Assembly: GCF_013373865.1 (NCBI RefSeq)
Contig: NC_050472.1
Coordinates: 27,179,190 to 27,243,189, forward strand
Reading direction: 5' to 3'
Length of the DNA: 64,000 bases
Origin: Monomorium pharaonis
Lineage: Eukaryota > Arthropoda > Insecta > Hymenoptera > Formicidae
Each line of letters begins with the position of its first letter. Within the stretch, counting starts at the first letter, position 1. The translations under genes were made by a program, and so were the position numbers. The notes under the pieces were generated by a model. It searched no databases, was not told where the DNA came from, and was given only the letters and a program-made list of their open reading frames with translations. Below, piece after piece: positions 13,491 through 23,889 of the stretch.

Positions 13491-14012
13491 AAACGTAATT
13501 CACGGATGAGCCAGGAAGTTTCTCTTAAATTTATTTCAACAAATAGCAAATTAATGATCACACAGTAGATATGCCGTATTGAGCCGGACAAATTCGTGCG
13601 GAGCACGTGAACAAATTTCTGTGATTCCTTGACATAGCCAGAATAAATTCCATATCAGGGTTCAGGTAAGCAGTGCACGTTTCTAGACTTCCTTATTCAT
13701 ATCCCAACCATATCTGGATAGCGATAGATGATACATACTAACGGATTAATCATCAATTCCCATTCCATACTCACTTAAGAAATCTTCAAACGAGATCGAT
13801 CGGTATTTAATAAACTCATTAATAATATCATTGAACGTGTGGTAACAGATATCGACAAAGATCGTCGACACGAAAAATTAACATACTTACCACGTTATCA
13901 CGGATAATAGATACTGACAACGTACCATAGCTCTATCGATGTGTATTGACAATAATTATGCTTAAAATCATATAGATATGAAATTGTAGAGAAGTCTGGT
14001 TTCTTTTCAATA

Positions 14013-14219
14013 TACACTGAAAAAAAAAAGTAATATATTCAATAAGATATGTTATTGCGGGCTGCCAATTACAGATATACTCAATACAATAATATATGCT
14101 ATTGCAGTATCAACATTGTATTTGCATTAATAGCAAATATTATTGTATTGAGTATTTTATGTAGTTGGCAGCCCGCAATCACATATGTTATTGACTATAT
14201 TACTTTTTTTTTCTGTGTA
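14013..14219. mobile_element. MITE with about 100-bp terminal inverted repeats, TA flanks
   Basis: The left end CACTGAAAAAAAAAAG and the reverse complement of the right end CACAGAAAAAAAAAG align and continue through about 100 bp, including GCGGGCTGCCAA in both arms. TA dinucleotides at 14013-14014 and 14218-14219 can serve as the target-site duplication. This is the layout of a Tc1/mariner-type non-autonomous element. The 68-codon frame inside it is not a gene. Confidence 0.8.
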
Positions 14220-14269
14220 CCAATACATGATATCAAAAGATTGTTGGTTGCGTAATTTTCAAAATAAAT

Positions 14270-14765
14270 ATTAATCAATCGAAAAACCCTGTTTCGAGCG
14301 ACACATCCGAGTCTTCAACGACACGCCGCGTGCATCGCACCGATGACCATATCCCATTGGATCGACTTTCTGCGCCTTTTCTCTGCACGCACTTTCTCTC
14401 TTTCTCTCTCGGTCATCTTTGATCGCGTATCTCAGACATCGCCGGTTTATCGAGTTTTTGTCGCGGAAAACCGCGAAGGGTGGCGAAAGAGAAACGCGGT
14501 CCGACCGAGACTGGATCCGTTCACGCGCCCATACCGGCGACCGTTCGAACGTGGACTGACATCCGCCCTCTCGTGCAGCGTCGCAGCGTGCGACCCTTCC
14601 ACGCCGCGTCACCCCCTCACGACCGTACATCGTCAGCCTACTTCTTCATCACTAGCACCCACCCTTCTCTCTTTCGCTTATCCCGCTCGAGTCGCGTCGT
14701 TCGAGCCGCGACTTTCCCTCCGTCGAAGCTTTCTCGTCCTTTCTAATTTGCCCTTTTTCTCCAAG

Positions 14766-14856
<91 letters not shown>

Positions 14857-14950
14857 CCGCGGTCCACCTAACCGCCCATCCTCTTCTGCCTCCGCAGAAG
14901 TCTAACAATTTGCAGCCAACCGCGGCTGCTCTGCAATGCTTTTTATGACC
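14270..14950. promoter_or_regulatory. GC-rich, CpG-rich island with a long CT run
   Basis: Base composition changes sharply from AT-rich flanks to CpG-rich sequence over about 680 bp. A CT run lies at 14767-14847. Frames are open on both strands at once (up to 201 and 144 codons), which reflects the lack of stop codons in GC-rich and CT-repeat DNA, not coding. In AT-rich insect genomes such islands usually mark a promoter or first untranslated exon. No start codon, donor or downstream partner could be fixed, so the gene and strand are unknown. Confidence 0.4.
14767..14847. repeat. CT dinucleotide microsatellite
   Basis: About 40 CT units in an uninterrupted run, followed by one break and a short continuation. 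Confidence 0.95.
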
Positions 14951-17272
14951 TATAAAGTATTCACGTGTAAAAGTGAGACGAGTAAGAGTGGCGCGTGCTT
15001 TGCCCGGAAGATATTTTATTTGTAAATTTTTAACGCTCTGCATTTTTCGGATTGCGTTACAGATAGCGGAATTCTCGTGATAACAACTTTCTTTGTAAAA
15101 ATTTTTTGTCAAGGTTTTCTTTTGTATCTCTGTATAGAGATGTTAAAAATGTCTAATATAAAAAGTTAAAAAGCTCTGACGTTCTCGTTATGTATCTAAA
15201 CACTTTTAGCAAATCAGATGCACAAAAATTTTCTGGATAAATATTCTAATAGATATCACAACAATATTGAGAAAGTACGTTGTGTGTTCTAAAAAAATCA
15301 CAAAATTTTTTTTACGTGTACAAGTCATTTAACAACGATTTTTAAGATGTCAAATTAAAAATGTGCATTCAAAGACGTACGCGCACGACTGAGATATCAA
15401 AATCTGTCCGGGTAAAGAAAATTCCACACACAAAATGATGTGAAATAAATATAAATGCTTCATATGCGGAATTAAAGATTGTTCGTCGATCGTCGGAGCT
15501 AGAAAACGTAATGATTTATCGATTCATACACGTACTTTATTGGGTACGAAAAGAAGATGGAAAAGCTTCTTCCACGCTTTCAATAATAATTTTTCAAGTC
15601 GACATCTCTCGTCGTAGAAATGCTGCTCAACGTCACAGAAGAAACATCACGTTTTGCGATACAGTAATAAGAAGAACTCCGTTACTCCAAGCACACGAGT
15701 GCACATCATATGTGCACTCCAAATATATACTAAGCTGTCAATTTAATCTTCTTTATATGGAACTTTTTTTTCATCGAGATCAAATCGCTTCGTGTTAGAA
15801 ATAGATGATTATACAGTGCGAAAAAAGCCGTAATCAATATACCATAAAACTTAAGACAGTTTTTTTGAAGAAATAAATAAGCTTTTATTCAGTAACAAAA
15901 CTAATATTTAAATTAGAAATTAGATTATGGATTAATTAATTAAATTACAAATAAAATGGAAAAATTTTAATAAAGTTTTTATTTACTAAAAGTTGCACAA
16001 AAATGTTTTAATAAAGCAACATAGAATGTTTTAGCTTGAATTTTGTAAAATGATAAAATTACAAGAGCGCTGCTCGCCAGAATTTTCTCCAAGGAAGAAA
16101 CAATTCTAAATTCATCAAAGAATTCGACATGAGAAACAAGGTCAAACATCTTGCAACATATCCTATGTGGAAAAATGTTGGCATCGCGAATGATCCGCGT
16201 TTTTATCGATCTTGCCGAAAAGTAATTTGGGAAGAAGAGATACAAGCATAATCTCGCTCGGTAGACACCTCGAAAAAGAGGACGCAGCTGCTACTCTAGC
16301 ATACTATGAGAGTGTACTACACGGGGTGATCCGCGGCGCAATTCCGACGAATCATTTGAGACGAACGACATTTTTAGCCGCCAGTGAAACGCAGTGAGCA
16401 ATAAACGCGTGAGCTCTTCTTGAACGTGTCACGAGGAAGTGAGAGTTTGCATGATAATACTCGGTCTCTGATTGGGATCGCTTACACTGGCCGAATTAGA
16501 CGCTTGCCAGAAGCAACCCCCGTGGCAACATCATCCCTTCCTCTCGCATACCCAGCGTGCGATAGAAAACGAAATAAATGTTTTCTCAGTGACTTGTTTT
16601 TTCGATATCCATAAAATAGTGCTCCTAACCCGCAGGAAGAAAGATGTGCGTAGAATATTCCGCAATCAGGTCGATTTGTAATCGTGTTAAAAAAACGCGA
16701 TGTCAGTTATCAAAAATAATTATTACTAATACGATAATAATACAAAGTATAGGTATGATAATGTTCGGATATATTCAAACAACATATTCCGTTGTTGAGG
16801 AAAAATGTCAAATAGATTTCGCGAATGTGATAGCTGAACCAAGATATTCGAGCTAGGAAGCAAGGAACTTGTATTAATCTTGAAACGACTTTCAATTACG
16901 CCGTTTACGAATGAAAAAACGTAACTATTTCTCTGCGCGAACATAAAGCGGCAAAAAAAACTAGGAAAATTAGATCTCTCTTATTAAAACTGGAAAACAA
17001 TTCTGGAGACATCTGGATCTCTCAAGATCTGGAAATTGCGTAGACGGAGCGCTAACGTTTATCCAAAATACGAAAACACCTTTGTAAATCTTTTGAGATA
17101 AATCTTGGAGATAAATAATCACCAGTTGCCTTTGTTTCTTGAAGTATTTCAAATTTATCTCTAGAAATCTCTTTGCGCATTCATAATCAAACAAATAAAA
17201 CAAAATAAAAAAGGGGAAAAACCATGTGTAAAAATTGCAGCAATAAGAAAACAACTTGCGCGTTATATCAAG
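14951..17272. other. Non-coding stretch
   Basis: Nothing supported. Short frames at 15511-15798, 16212-16397 and 16420-16681 have no domains and no agreeing splice borders. The piece 16230-16600 is a little richer in GC than its surroundings and might be an untranslated exon, but there is no positive evidence. Confidence 0.4.
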
Positions 17273-17900
17273 TAGTACAGGGAAATTAGATTCAGACACC
17301 ACTGTTTCGAGAAAAAATTGTAAGAGGCACTTTTATTGCAGATTCTTATTCGGAAAAATCATACAAACATATTAAACAAAAATTCAACTCGAAAAAAGTT
17401 TAGAATTATTGTGTAAACAATGTTAATTAAAAATTAAAAAATTAAAAAATAATTAAATAACAAATAGCTTTATGTCAAAAGTTATGAATGTTTTGGGCTA
17501 AAATTTTCAAGACTTTTAGAGAATAGTAACCGCTACTATTTAAGCCCTATTACAAGAATTTGTCATCACTTGTTCATTAGTTATTAACAATTTAAAAAAA
17601 GGTAAATTTTAGCAGTTTTTAATTTTTTTCTCCTTAAAAAAATAAACCAATTGGAACATTCGATGGCTCATTTAATAGATATTTTTAATACCTATACGCT
17701 CATATTTTTTGTTTTTGCTAACAGTAATACATTTTTTTATTGCCAAAAAACGAAAATTTTCGCCTTCTTTCATTGTTTACACAATGATTCCCAACTTTTT
17801 CCGAGTTGAATTTTTGTTTAATATGTTTGTATGATTAAGAATCTGCAATAAAAGTGCCTCTTACAATTTTTTCTCGAAACAGTCTAATTTCCCTGTACTA
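17273..17900. mobile_element. Fold-back DNA element, about 625 bp, arms about 145 bp
   Basis: GTACAGGGAAATTAGA at the left end is mirrored by TCTAATTTCCCTGTAC at the right end. The arms continue inward with matching blocks (ACTGTTTCGAGAAAA, AGAGGCACTTTTATTGCAG, ATTGTGTAAACAATG), about 85-90 percent alike with a 10-bp indel. TA at 17273-17274 and at 17899-17900 fits a TA target-site duplication, so Tc1/mariner-like ancestry is plausible. The interior is AT-rich and non-coding; no transposase remains. Confidence 0.8.
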
Positions 17901-20501
17901 AAGCTTGAATTGTTATTTCGCAGATATAATCATGTAATAAATGTGTAACACAAGTATAAATAACATACAATAACATTTAAAGGTATAAGAATCCAAAGAA
18001 ATTATTATTCTGTCATTAAGAAGTTTTACTATACAATACCAATTAAACATTATCGAAATTTAAAATTAAAAAATTGCTGTTATTTTTTTCTTCCTAATAA
18101 AGAACAAAAGTTTTTTTGTGATAAATACCCAGATTTGACTCTGAAATCAGTTGCAAAAAATTAAACAACAAACATATTGTACAAAGTAAATGATTTATAT
18201 AAAGTATAACTATATTTTATTGCAATTTTACTCTAAATAATTTTTAAATAAATAAGTGGATCTGAATTGAAATTTTGCACAATTATTAGAGTTTTATTAG
18301 TATATACGAAAATTTTGATTTAATTTGTAATGCTATTTTCTCACCAAATTTGCAAATAAATACTGCAAAACACGATTTTACTTTGAGAATCGAGAGCAAA
18401 CAAAAAATTAAATAACTTTTTGCTTTTAAGCCAATTGAGGTCAAAAAGAATTGTGGCCAAGTTTTATACAGCTACTCAAAAAATAATAAAACAATTTATA
18501 AATTTTCATATTTTTGGTAATGCTTTGAAACGTGACATATACATTCTTAAGTACAAGACGTATACGCGTTGCATACGTTGGTACTGAATGAGATTAATTT
18601 GCTTTAATAATAAGCCCTGAATATGCGCTTAATTCTCTTACTAGATATTATATTGCTGAGTAGCAATATAACGACGTTGATCGATCAATATTCAGGTAAT
18701 CGAGACTTTATCCTGGCGGTTTAATGTTGGAATCTAAGGAGCGAAAGGAGGAGCGCTTACATGAGGACGGAACGTTAGGATCTATCTAGATGTTGAGTCA
18801 CATAGTTCATACACACATGCAGGCGCACACCTATACGATAGAAATTAATTGCCTTTGCTAAGGTTTCTCAGTTACCAAGAGACAGTCGAAAAATGCCTAT
18901 GAGATTCAATGTTGCAGTACACAACTTGTAAAATAAATATTTGATTGGCAAGAATGTTAGTGTATAATTTGTAAGAGTGCGAATAATATATAAACTAAAT
19001 CTATTAATATTTCTTACATAAACTTCGTATCTATTTCAAAATGAGAGAGTAATATTTAATATTAATGTTAGTCTTCATGACAAATTATAAAGATATCAAA
19101 TATATATTAAAAAACCGTTTTTAAATTAATTAGTGTTTATAATAAGGTTTTTATTATTGTAACTAATTAATTTCTACCAGTTACAGCGTCACTTTGCATG
19201 ATTCAGAATTATAGAAATTTAGCGAATACAACAGGGAGATTTGGTCAGCGCTTTGCGCTTTAATTAAATGAATTTTACATTATTCATAGCTTTTCGGTAA
19301 CTTTGTATTCGTGAACGTTATTATCGGAAACCGCTATTGTAAACCTTACTCTGCGCTACAATGCAAAAGTCCGCAAAAGGTTAATTATAAAATTCATTCA
19401 GCCTGTAAGAACACCACACGCATATAATCTGTTCGACACGAATTTCAAATCACAAATCGGACCAGGTGATTTTTATATTTTTTATCGCTGAAAACAAATC
19501 GGCAAGTAAAATTCTATCACGTCACATTGTTGAGTTATCATTTAATCTCAAAAATAACAAAAACACAATTTTTGTTCTTTTGAATCAATTTTTAAAAATC
19601 CTAATTCCTTAATTTTATTTTCTATATTAACTCTTCGATGTGTGTAGAGGTCCTTCTCTTTGAAGGAAACGATTCTTAAACTCTTTTCGATATTACTGAC
19701 ATAAATAATACCTCTTTCCTCGAAAATATAAAGATTATTAGAGCCAAACAAATGTAATTTAAGCGATAAAAATGCACTGGTAATGAAAGTAATGAAGATA
19801 TTGTTTGTACTGACAAAGAATTGTCCTTTTCACATGTACACTATAATTAACAGCCATTGTGGTAAATCGGTTGTTTGATTTAAACACACGTGATACAAGA
19901 GACGCAAAATAATTTGATAACAGGTGAATCAGACGATTACATATGAGATTCCTCGACATCACATAGATAAATACGAACATCCTTTGACGAAAAGTCCGCA
20001 ATAACATAAATTCTCGAAAGGTATTTTCACAATCGCAATAAAAGAGATAAAATAATGAATAAATACTGATGTAATGCATTCATTTTTTAAATCGTCCTTG
20101 AACTTTTGTTATCTTTAAACTATTCATCGTAAATTTATAAATATAATATATTTAATAATCATAAAAAAATAATTTCTATTTCCTTGATATCCTTATTATC
20201 TTAATATTTTTAAAAATATTAAAACCATATTGCATAACAAAAAAATGATAAATCTATCGCCAAGCGCAAATATTTTAGAGAGCAATATAAAGATAAATGT
20301 TTTGCATGTAACGTAATAAAATGATCGATATACTATATAAATTACTGCATCCAGTAGTTTATATCAATTATCTAGATAAGAATAATAGTATTATACGCAC
20401 TTATTTTTATACGCACACAGTACTGGTTAGTTTATATCCTTATATGTCTGTTATTTGAAAGCACTTGTTTATCAAGCAATAAAGTAACAATGTGCACAAA
20501 C
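17901..20501. other. AT-rich non-coding stretch
   Basis: No supported gene. Frames on the minus strand at 19548-19751 and 19759-20079 are AT-driven and look random. If the secreted-protein gene to the right is spliced onward from 20505, part of this region is its intron. Confidence 0.4.
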
Positions 20502-21772
20502 TCACCCTTGAGAAAGATTAGGCTGTTGCATGAGACTCTCAGCAAAAATATTCATATTCTTTTTTTCCCCTGCATCATCGTTGATAATCGTTTCGAAACT
20601 AGCAGACACTGTAGCTTCTTGCTACAATATAATATAAAAAATACATGAAATAAACATAAATAAAAAATGTTGAAAAAAAATGTATTTAAACAAGGGGGAA
20701 ATTTAGTATTATGCTGAGTGTATTTAATGTTTTTTGATAAAGATTAAATAAAGACAAAACGTTACATTGTATATTGTTCATTATTTCTTTAGTGAATAAA
20801 TTATTTAATTTAAATGTTTAACCTTATTGATAAACTTACCTGGTCATATAAATTATCCTTATTCTTTTTCAATATAACTGTCTTAGTATCCAGTACAGAA
20901 GATTCGAAGCTTTCATGATCCTCGTATTTGAGCGTAACATTACTGTAAGTCTCGTTCTCAGGAAAGAGAAAAGAATCTTTGGTTTGTGCACTCTCTGAGG
21001 CTACTATCAGGAACAGAAGTCCACTATAATAGAAAATGTTGCCTTACTATTTGGTATTAAGTAAAGCCTTCGGCACACGATATGATTTTTCATGCTAGAT
21101 CGCATAAGAGGCATCTTAATACATGTCCTGATTGGCTCAGATGATTATGTCACCAATCGTAAGCCAATGAGGATACGTAGTAAGACGACTCGTATGCAAT
21201 CTAGCATAAAAAATCATATCGTGTGCCGAAGGCTTAACATTGTGTCAGTATAATGCATAATGCAAAAGTAATCAACAATTTTCTGTTACAAAAGCTAAGT
21301 AAAAACCAATTAAAATTCCATCACATTTCTTACGCTTTCTTAAAGTATTATACATTACTATCTACTAAAACTTGATATTCTCTGTTATAATTTAATTCAA
21401 TATTCGACGATCGGTTGTCATTTTAATATCTATTAAAAATATTGCATTTGATAGTAATGATTAAGTTTAATTCCATTTAAATGATTACCAAGTATATAAA
21501 TACAACCTACACAAGTTGTAACAATTTTTTACTCCAAAATATTCCAAGACAAAGGCCCTAAGAGTAATCCAGTAGTTCGCAAAAACTACTTCGGGAGAGT
21601 GAAATACTACCAAAGAGAGAACGAAAGAAGCTTCGCTTTCGCGCTTACGCCATATAAGATCACTCATTTTAATCAATTTGTCATGCGTTCAAGTCAATGG
21701 TTCGACGTCTTACCTGGACACTATCGACGTCAGGAGCAGCGCCCAGTACACGCACAACACGCGGGGCTTCAT
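20502..21772 (-). CDS. Small secreted protein of unknown family (three exons seen)
   Basis: Exons on the minus strand at 21714-21772, 20840-21023 and 20506-20621 join with matching phases (2, then 0) through clean GT/AG borders. Exon 1 begins MKPRVLCVYWALLLTSI and exon 2 opens with GLLFLIVASESAQT, so a hydrophobic signal segment is split across intron 1, with likely cleavage near residues 29-33. The mature part is acidic and polar with two N-glycosylation sequons (NET and NVT, residues 43-50) and no paired cysteines. After the last reading of exon 3 (PNLSQG) an in-frame TGA at 20502-20504 would end a 120-residue protein. The same place also offers a GTGAGT donor, so the gene may instead continue leftward; no further exon was found. 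I do not recognise the family. A MITE occupies much of intron 1. Confidence 0.6.
21065..21234. mobile_element. MITE with TAA target duplication inside an intron
   Basis: AGCCTTCGGCACACGATATG at the left end is matched exactly by its reverse complement at the right end; the arms extend about 35 bp, with weaker pairing further in. The trinucleotide TAA flanks both ends (21062-21064 and 21235-21237). A 3-bp TWA duplication is the mark of PIF/Harbinger-type elements. It lies only about 40 bp upstream of the exon 2 acceptor of the minus-strand secreted-protein gene. Confidence 0.75.
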
Positions 21773-22330
21773 CCTTTCCTTTTACGGGCGCCGGTGTTGA
21801 CGTTCGCCGCATTAGGAGCGGTTTTTTTTTTATTTCACACACGTCGCCGTCGTCGTCGTGTTCCGAAATATGCGGGGCACAGTATTATGACCGACCACGA
21901 GCGACGACGACGACGTCGACGACGACAACAATACCACCATCACCGCGGTCACGATTACCACTACCACGCGCCACCAGGCTCCGCACCACCACCACGCCAC
22001 CACCGCGAAAAATCTGACGTGGTGTATTATTGAAAAGCTTCCGGTGCCGAGTGGGATCGTGAATCGCTCATTTGTGGGAAGGGCGACGGTGGGAAGGACG
22101 AGACGCTCGAAGAAAATCGAGTCAACGAGTCGGAAACGCAACACGTGAATCTACGCGAATCGTCGTTAATCGTTATCGATGCGCGTGTGATGAGCCTCCG
22201 CGTGAGAAAAACATTACAAACAGAACATGCGTGCACGTACGCTCGTGCAAGAAGTGCCGTGTATTAGATGGGAACAGCTGATCGCGTCTGCGCCCTGACA
22301 CCCTCTCGAGTCACCGAGCGGAGTGTGCAC
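21773..22330 (-). promoter_or_regulatory. GC-rich 5' UTR and promoter region of the secreted-protein gene
   Basis: The sequence directly upstream of the start codon at 21772 is strongly GC-rich with CGA/CGT and CCA trinucleotide runs (21840-22010), unlike the AT-rich flanks. Open frames on both strands are a by-product of composition. The placement fits a 5' UTR plus promoter for the minus-strand gene, but no TATA box stands out and the transcription start is not defined. Confidence 0.45.
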
Positions 22331-22377
22331 TTTTCTGTCCCCGCCTGCACTTCCAGCACTTCGAAGCTACACACTTG

Positions 22378-22498
22378 TGGTCTGTTCTTTCTAGCTGCAC
22401 TGTTGCACTGGTGCAATAAGTTAGAATGAGAAAAAATATACTTGTCTTACTTTAACTTATTGCACCGGTGCAACAGTGCAGCTAGAAAGAACAGACCA
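22378..22498. mobile_element. 121-bp palindromic MITE, copy A
   Basis: TGGTCTGTTCTTTCTAGCTG at the left is mirrored at the right end; the arms are about 48 bp with one or two mismatches around a 25-bp centre. Read base by base, the element is identical to 62423-62543. Possible TTG flanks at both sides (22375-22377 and 22499-22501) suggest a 3-bp duplication, but the second copy does not confirm it. Confidence 0.85.
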
Positions 22499-22878
22499 TT
22501 GACATTCGTCACACTTCAAAAAACAAACCACTGAAATCTGTTTTGCTGTAGCATCGAGAGACTATTAATAATGAAAGTTGTTTTTAAGAATTTCTCATAT
22601 AAACCTATTGGAATTTTAAAAGAATCTTTGTATTTTCTTTAAGATTTTGGATCTCGCAAATATATATGATGGGATAAATATACGTAATAAACCTGCAGTT
22701 AAAAATTTAAAAATTTCATAAAATTTATTTGATATTAATTGCTTAATTTTTATTTTGAGTAATTTATTTTAAAAAATTACTGATTTAATAACGAATTAGA
22801 TCATTTGAATTTTAATAAGTTTTATTCTGATAGGTTATAACAGAGAGGAACCTGGAGAGCGGTCATCGCGTCGTTTTA

Positions 22879-23147
22879 AGGGCCATCTACAATGGAGAGT
22901 CGTAGGCCGTAGCAGTAGTCGTAGAAAATGTCTCCACTTCGTATTGCTTTACTGTTTACAGCCTACAGCAGACATTGAGCCAATTCATTGCGTGCTTACG
23001 ATGAGCGTTGGGGCATTCGGGATTAGTTTTTGGTCGCCTTTCTTTGATGGCCGGCTTGTATGTTATTGCTACGTCGTTTTTATTCTAGAAAGCATTGCCG
23101 TAGTTTTAGTGCTGTTACGGCTAAAACACTCCATTGTAGATGGCCCT
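22879..23147. mobile_element. PIF/Harbinger-type MITE, copy A, nested
   Basis: The ends AGGGCCATCTACAATGGAG and CTCCATTGTAGATGGCCCT are inverted repeats. TTA at 22876-22878 and 23148-23150 is a 3-bp target duplication, as used by PIF/Harbinger elements. A second copy in inverted orientation lies at 61717-62086 and has TTA on both sides as well. About 269 bp, no coding capacity. Confidence 0.85.
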
Positions 23148-23188
23148 TTAAGCCAGATCTACAATAGGTGTAGTAAGCCTTAAGCCAT

Positions 23189-23352
23189 AAGGCTGAAATC
23201 ACATGGTGCGGAATAGAACTGCGGAATAGAACGTGCGTCATAGAAGCAGCCAATCAGAGCTTTGCCGCATCAACGCATTCTGATGTGGCAAAGCTCTGAT
23301 TGGCTGCTTCTATGACGCACGTTCTATTCCGCACCATGTGATTTCGGCCTTT
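23189..23352. mobile_element. Palindromic MITE, arms about 70 bp, nested
   Basis: AAGGCTGAAATCACATGGTG at the left pairs with CACCATGTGATTTCGGCCTT at the right. Pairing continues through ACGTGCGTCATAGAAGC and CCAATCAGAGCTTTGCC. The left arm carries a short tandem duplication (GCGGAATAGAAC appears twice). It sits inside the host element at 22833-23542, beside the TTA-flanked element. Confidence 0.8.
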
Positions 23353-23889
23353 CCAGGCCGGTTGTTCCAACTTCTTGGTAAATTTATCTATCAGGTAAAT
23401 ATATGTTTGTCTTTATTTATTTAAGAAAAGAAATGAAGATAGACACATGCTTACGGTAGATAAGTTTACCAAGAAGTTGGAACAATCGACCCCTAATAAA
23501 ACGACGCGATGACCACTCTCAGGTTCCTCTCTGGTTCTAACCTTCAATTTTTTAATGCATCGTCTGGTACAGACCTTGACAAACAGTTCATTGTCATGTG
23601 AACACGGCTTTAACAATATTTCGAATTGTTTCGAATGAACGTAAGAAGGTTTAACGTTTAACGACGTAAATCTATTTTTCGATTTTAATAACCTTCGTGC
23701 ACAAAGATGTATTATTTAACAGAAGAATGAAGAATTTGCACAGCTGACGTAAAGAAAACATCGTGGAAAATTGTACCAATATCTGTTTCAATGGAAACAA
23801 ACGCGGGAAGAAAAGGAATTCCCTGATCTAATGCCGAATTGAATAAACGTTTATTTATCCTTCACATATTTATAATTTGTATACACAAT

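Larger units (their letters stand above)
9524..14012. other. AT-rich non-coding stretch
   Basis: No supported gene. A compound CA/CG microsatellite lies at 9742-9829. A 97-codon minus-strand frame at 11258-11551 sits in slightly more GC-rich sequence, but it has no recognisable domain or clear splice partners, so it is left uncalled. From about 13215 to 13490 the sequence resembles stretches at 55064-55250 and 57165-57240, which suggests an old dispersed repeat. Confidence 0.4.
22833..23542. mobile_element. Composite element: host MITE broken by other elements
   Basis: The outer arms pair: the left arm around AGAGAGGAACCTGGAGAG and GGTCATCGCGTCGTTTTA (22833-22878) matches the right arm at 23500-23542. 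The continuation of the left arm, GTTGTTCCAACTTCTTGGTAAA, is found only at 23361-23382, after about 480 bp of foreign sequence, and its partner lies at 23466-23487. The host element is therefore an inverted-repeat transposon whose left arm was split by later insertions, at least the elements at 22879-23147 and 23189-23352. The 79-codon frame across it is not a gene. Confidence 0.8.

Noticed and set aside
14343..14948. 201-codon open frame on the plus strand
   Set aside because: Its second half is the translated CT microsatellite (Ser-Leu run), and overlapping long frames exist on the other strand. The openness reflects GC-rich, stop-poor DNA.
14678..15112. 144-codon minus-strand frame with an Arg-Glu run
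   Set aside because: It is the reverse reading of the same CT repeat; no domain.
21599..22033. 144-codon frame rich in Arg and His on the plus strand
   Set aside because: It overlaps the minus-strand exon 1 and the trinucleotide-rich 5' region; no domain.
22944..23183. 79-codon hydrophobic frame, similar to frames at 61757-62021
   Set aside because: The similarity is due to two copies of the same non-coding MITE, not to a conserved protein.
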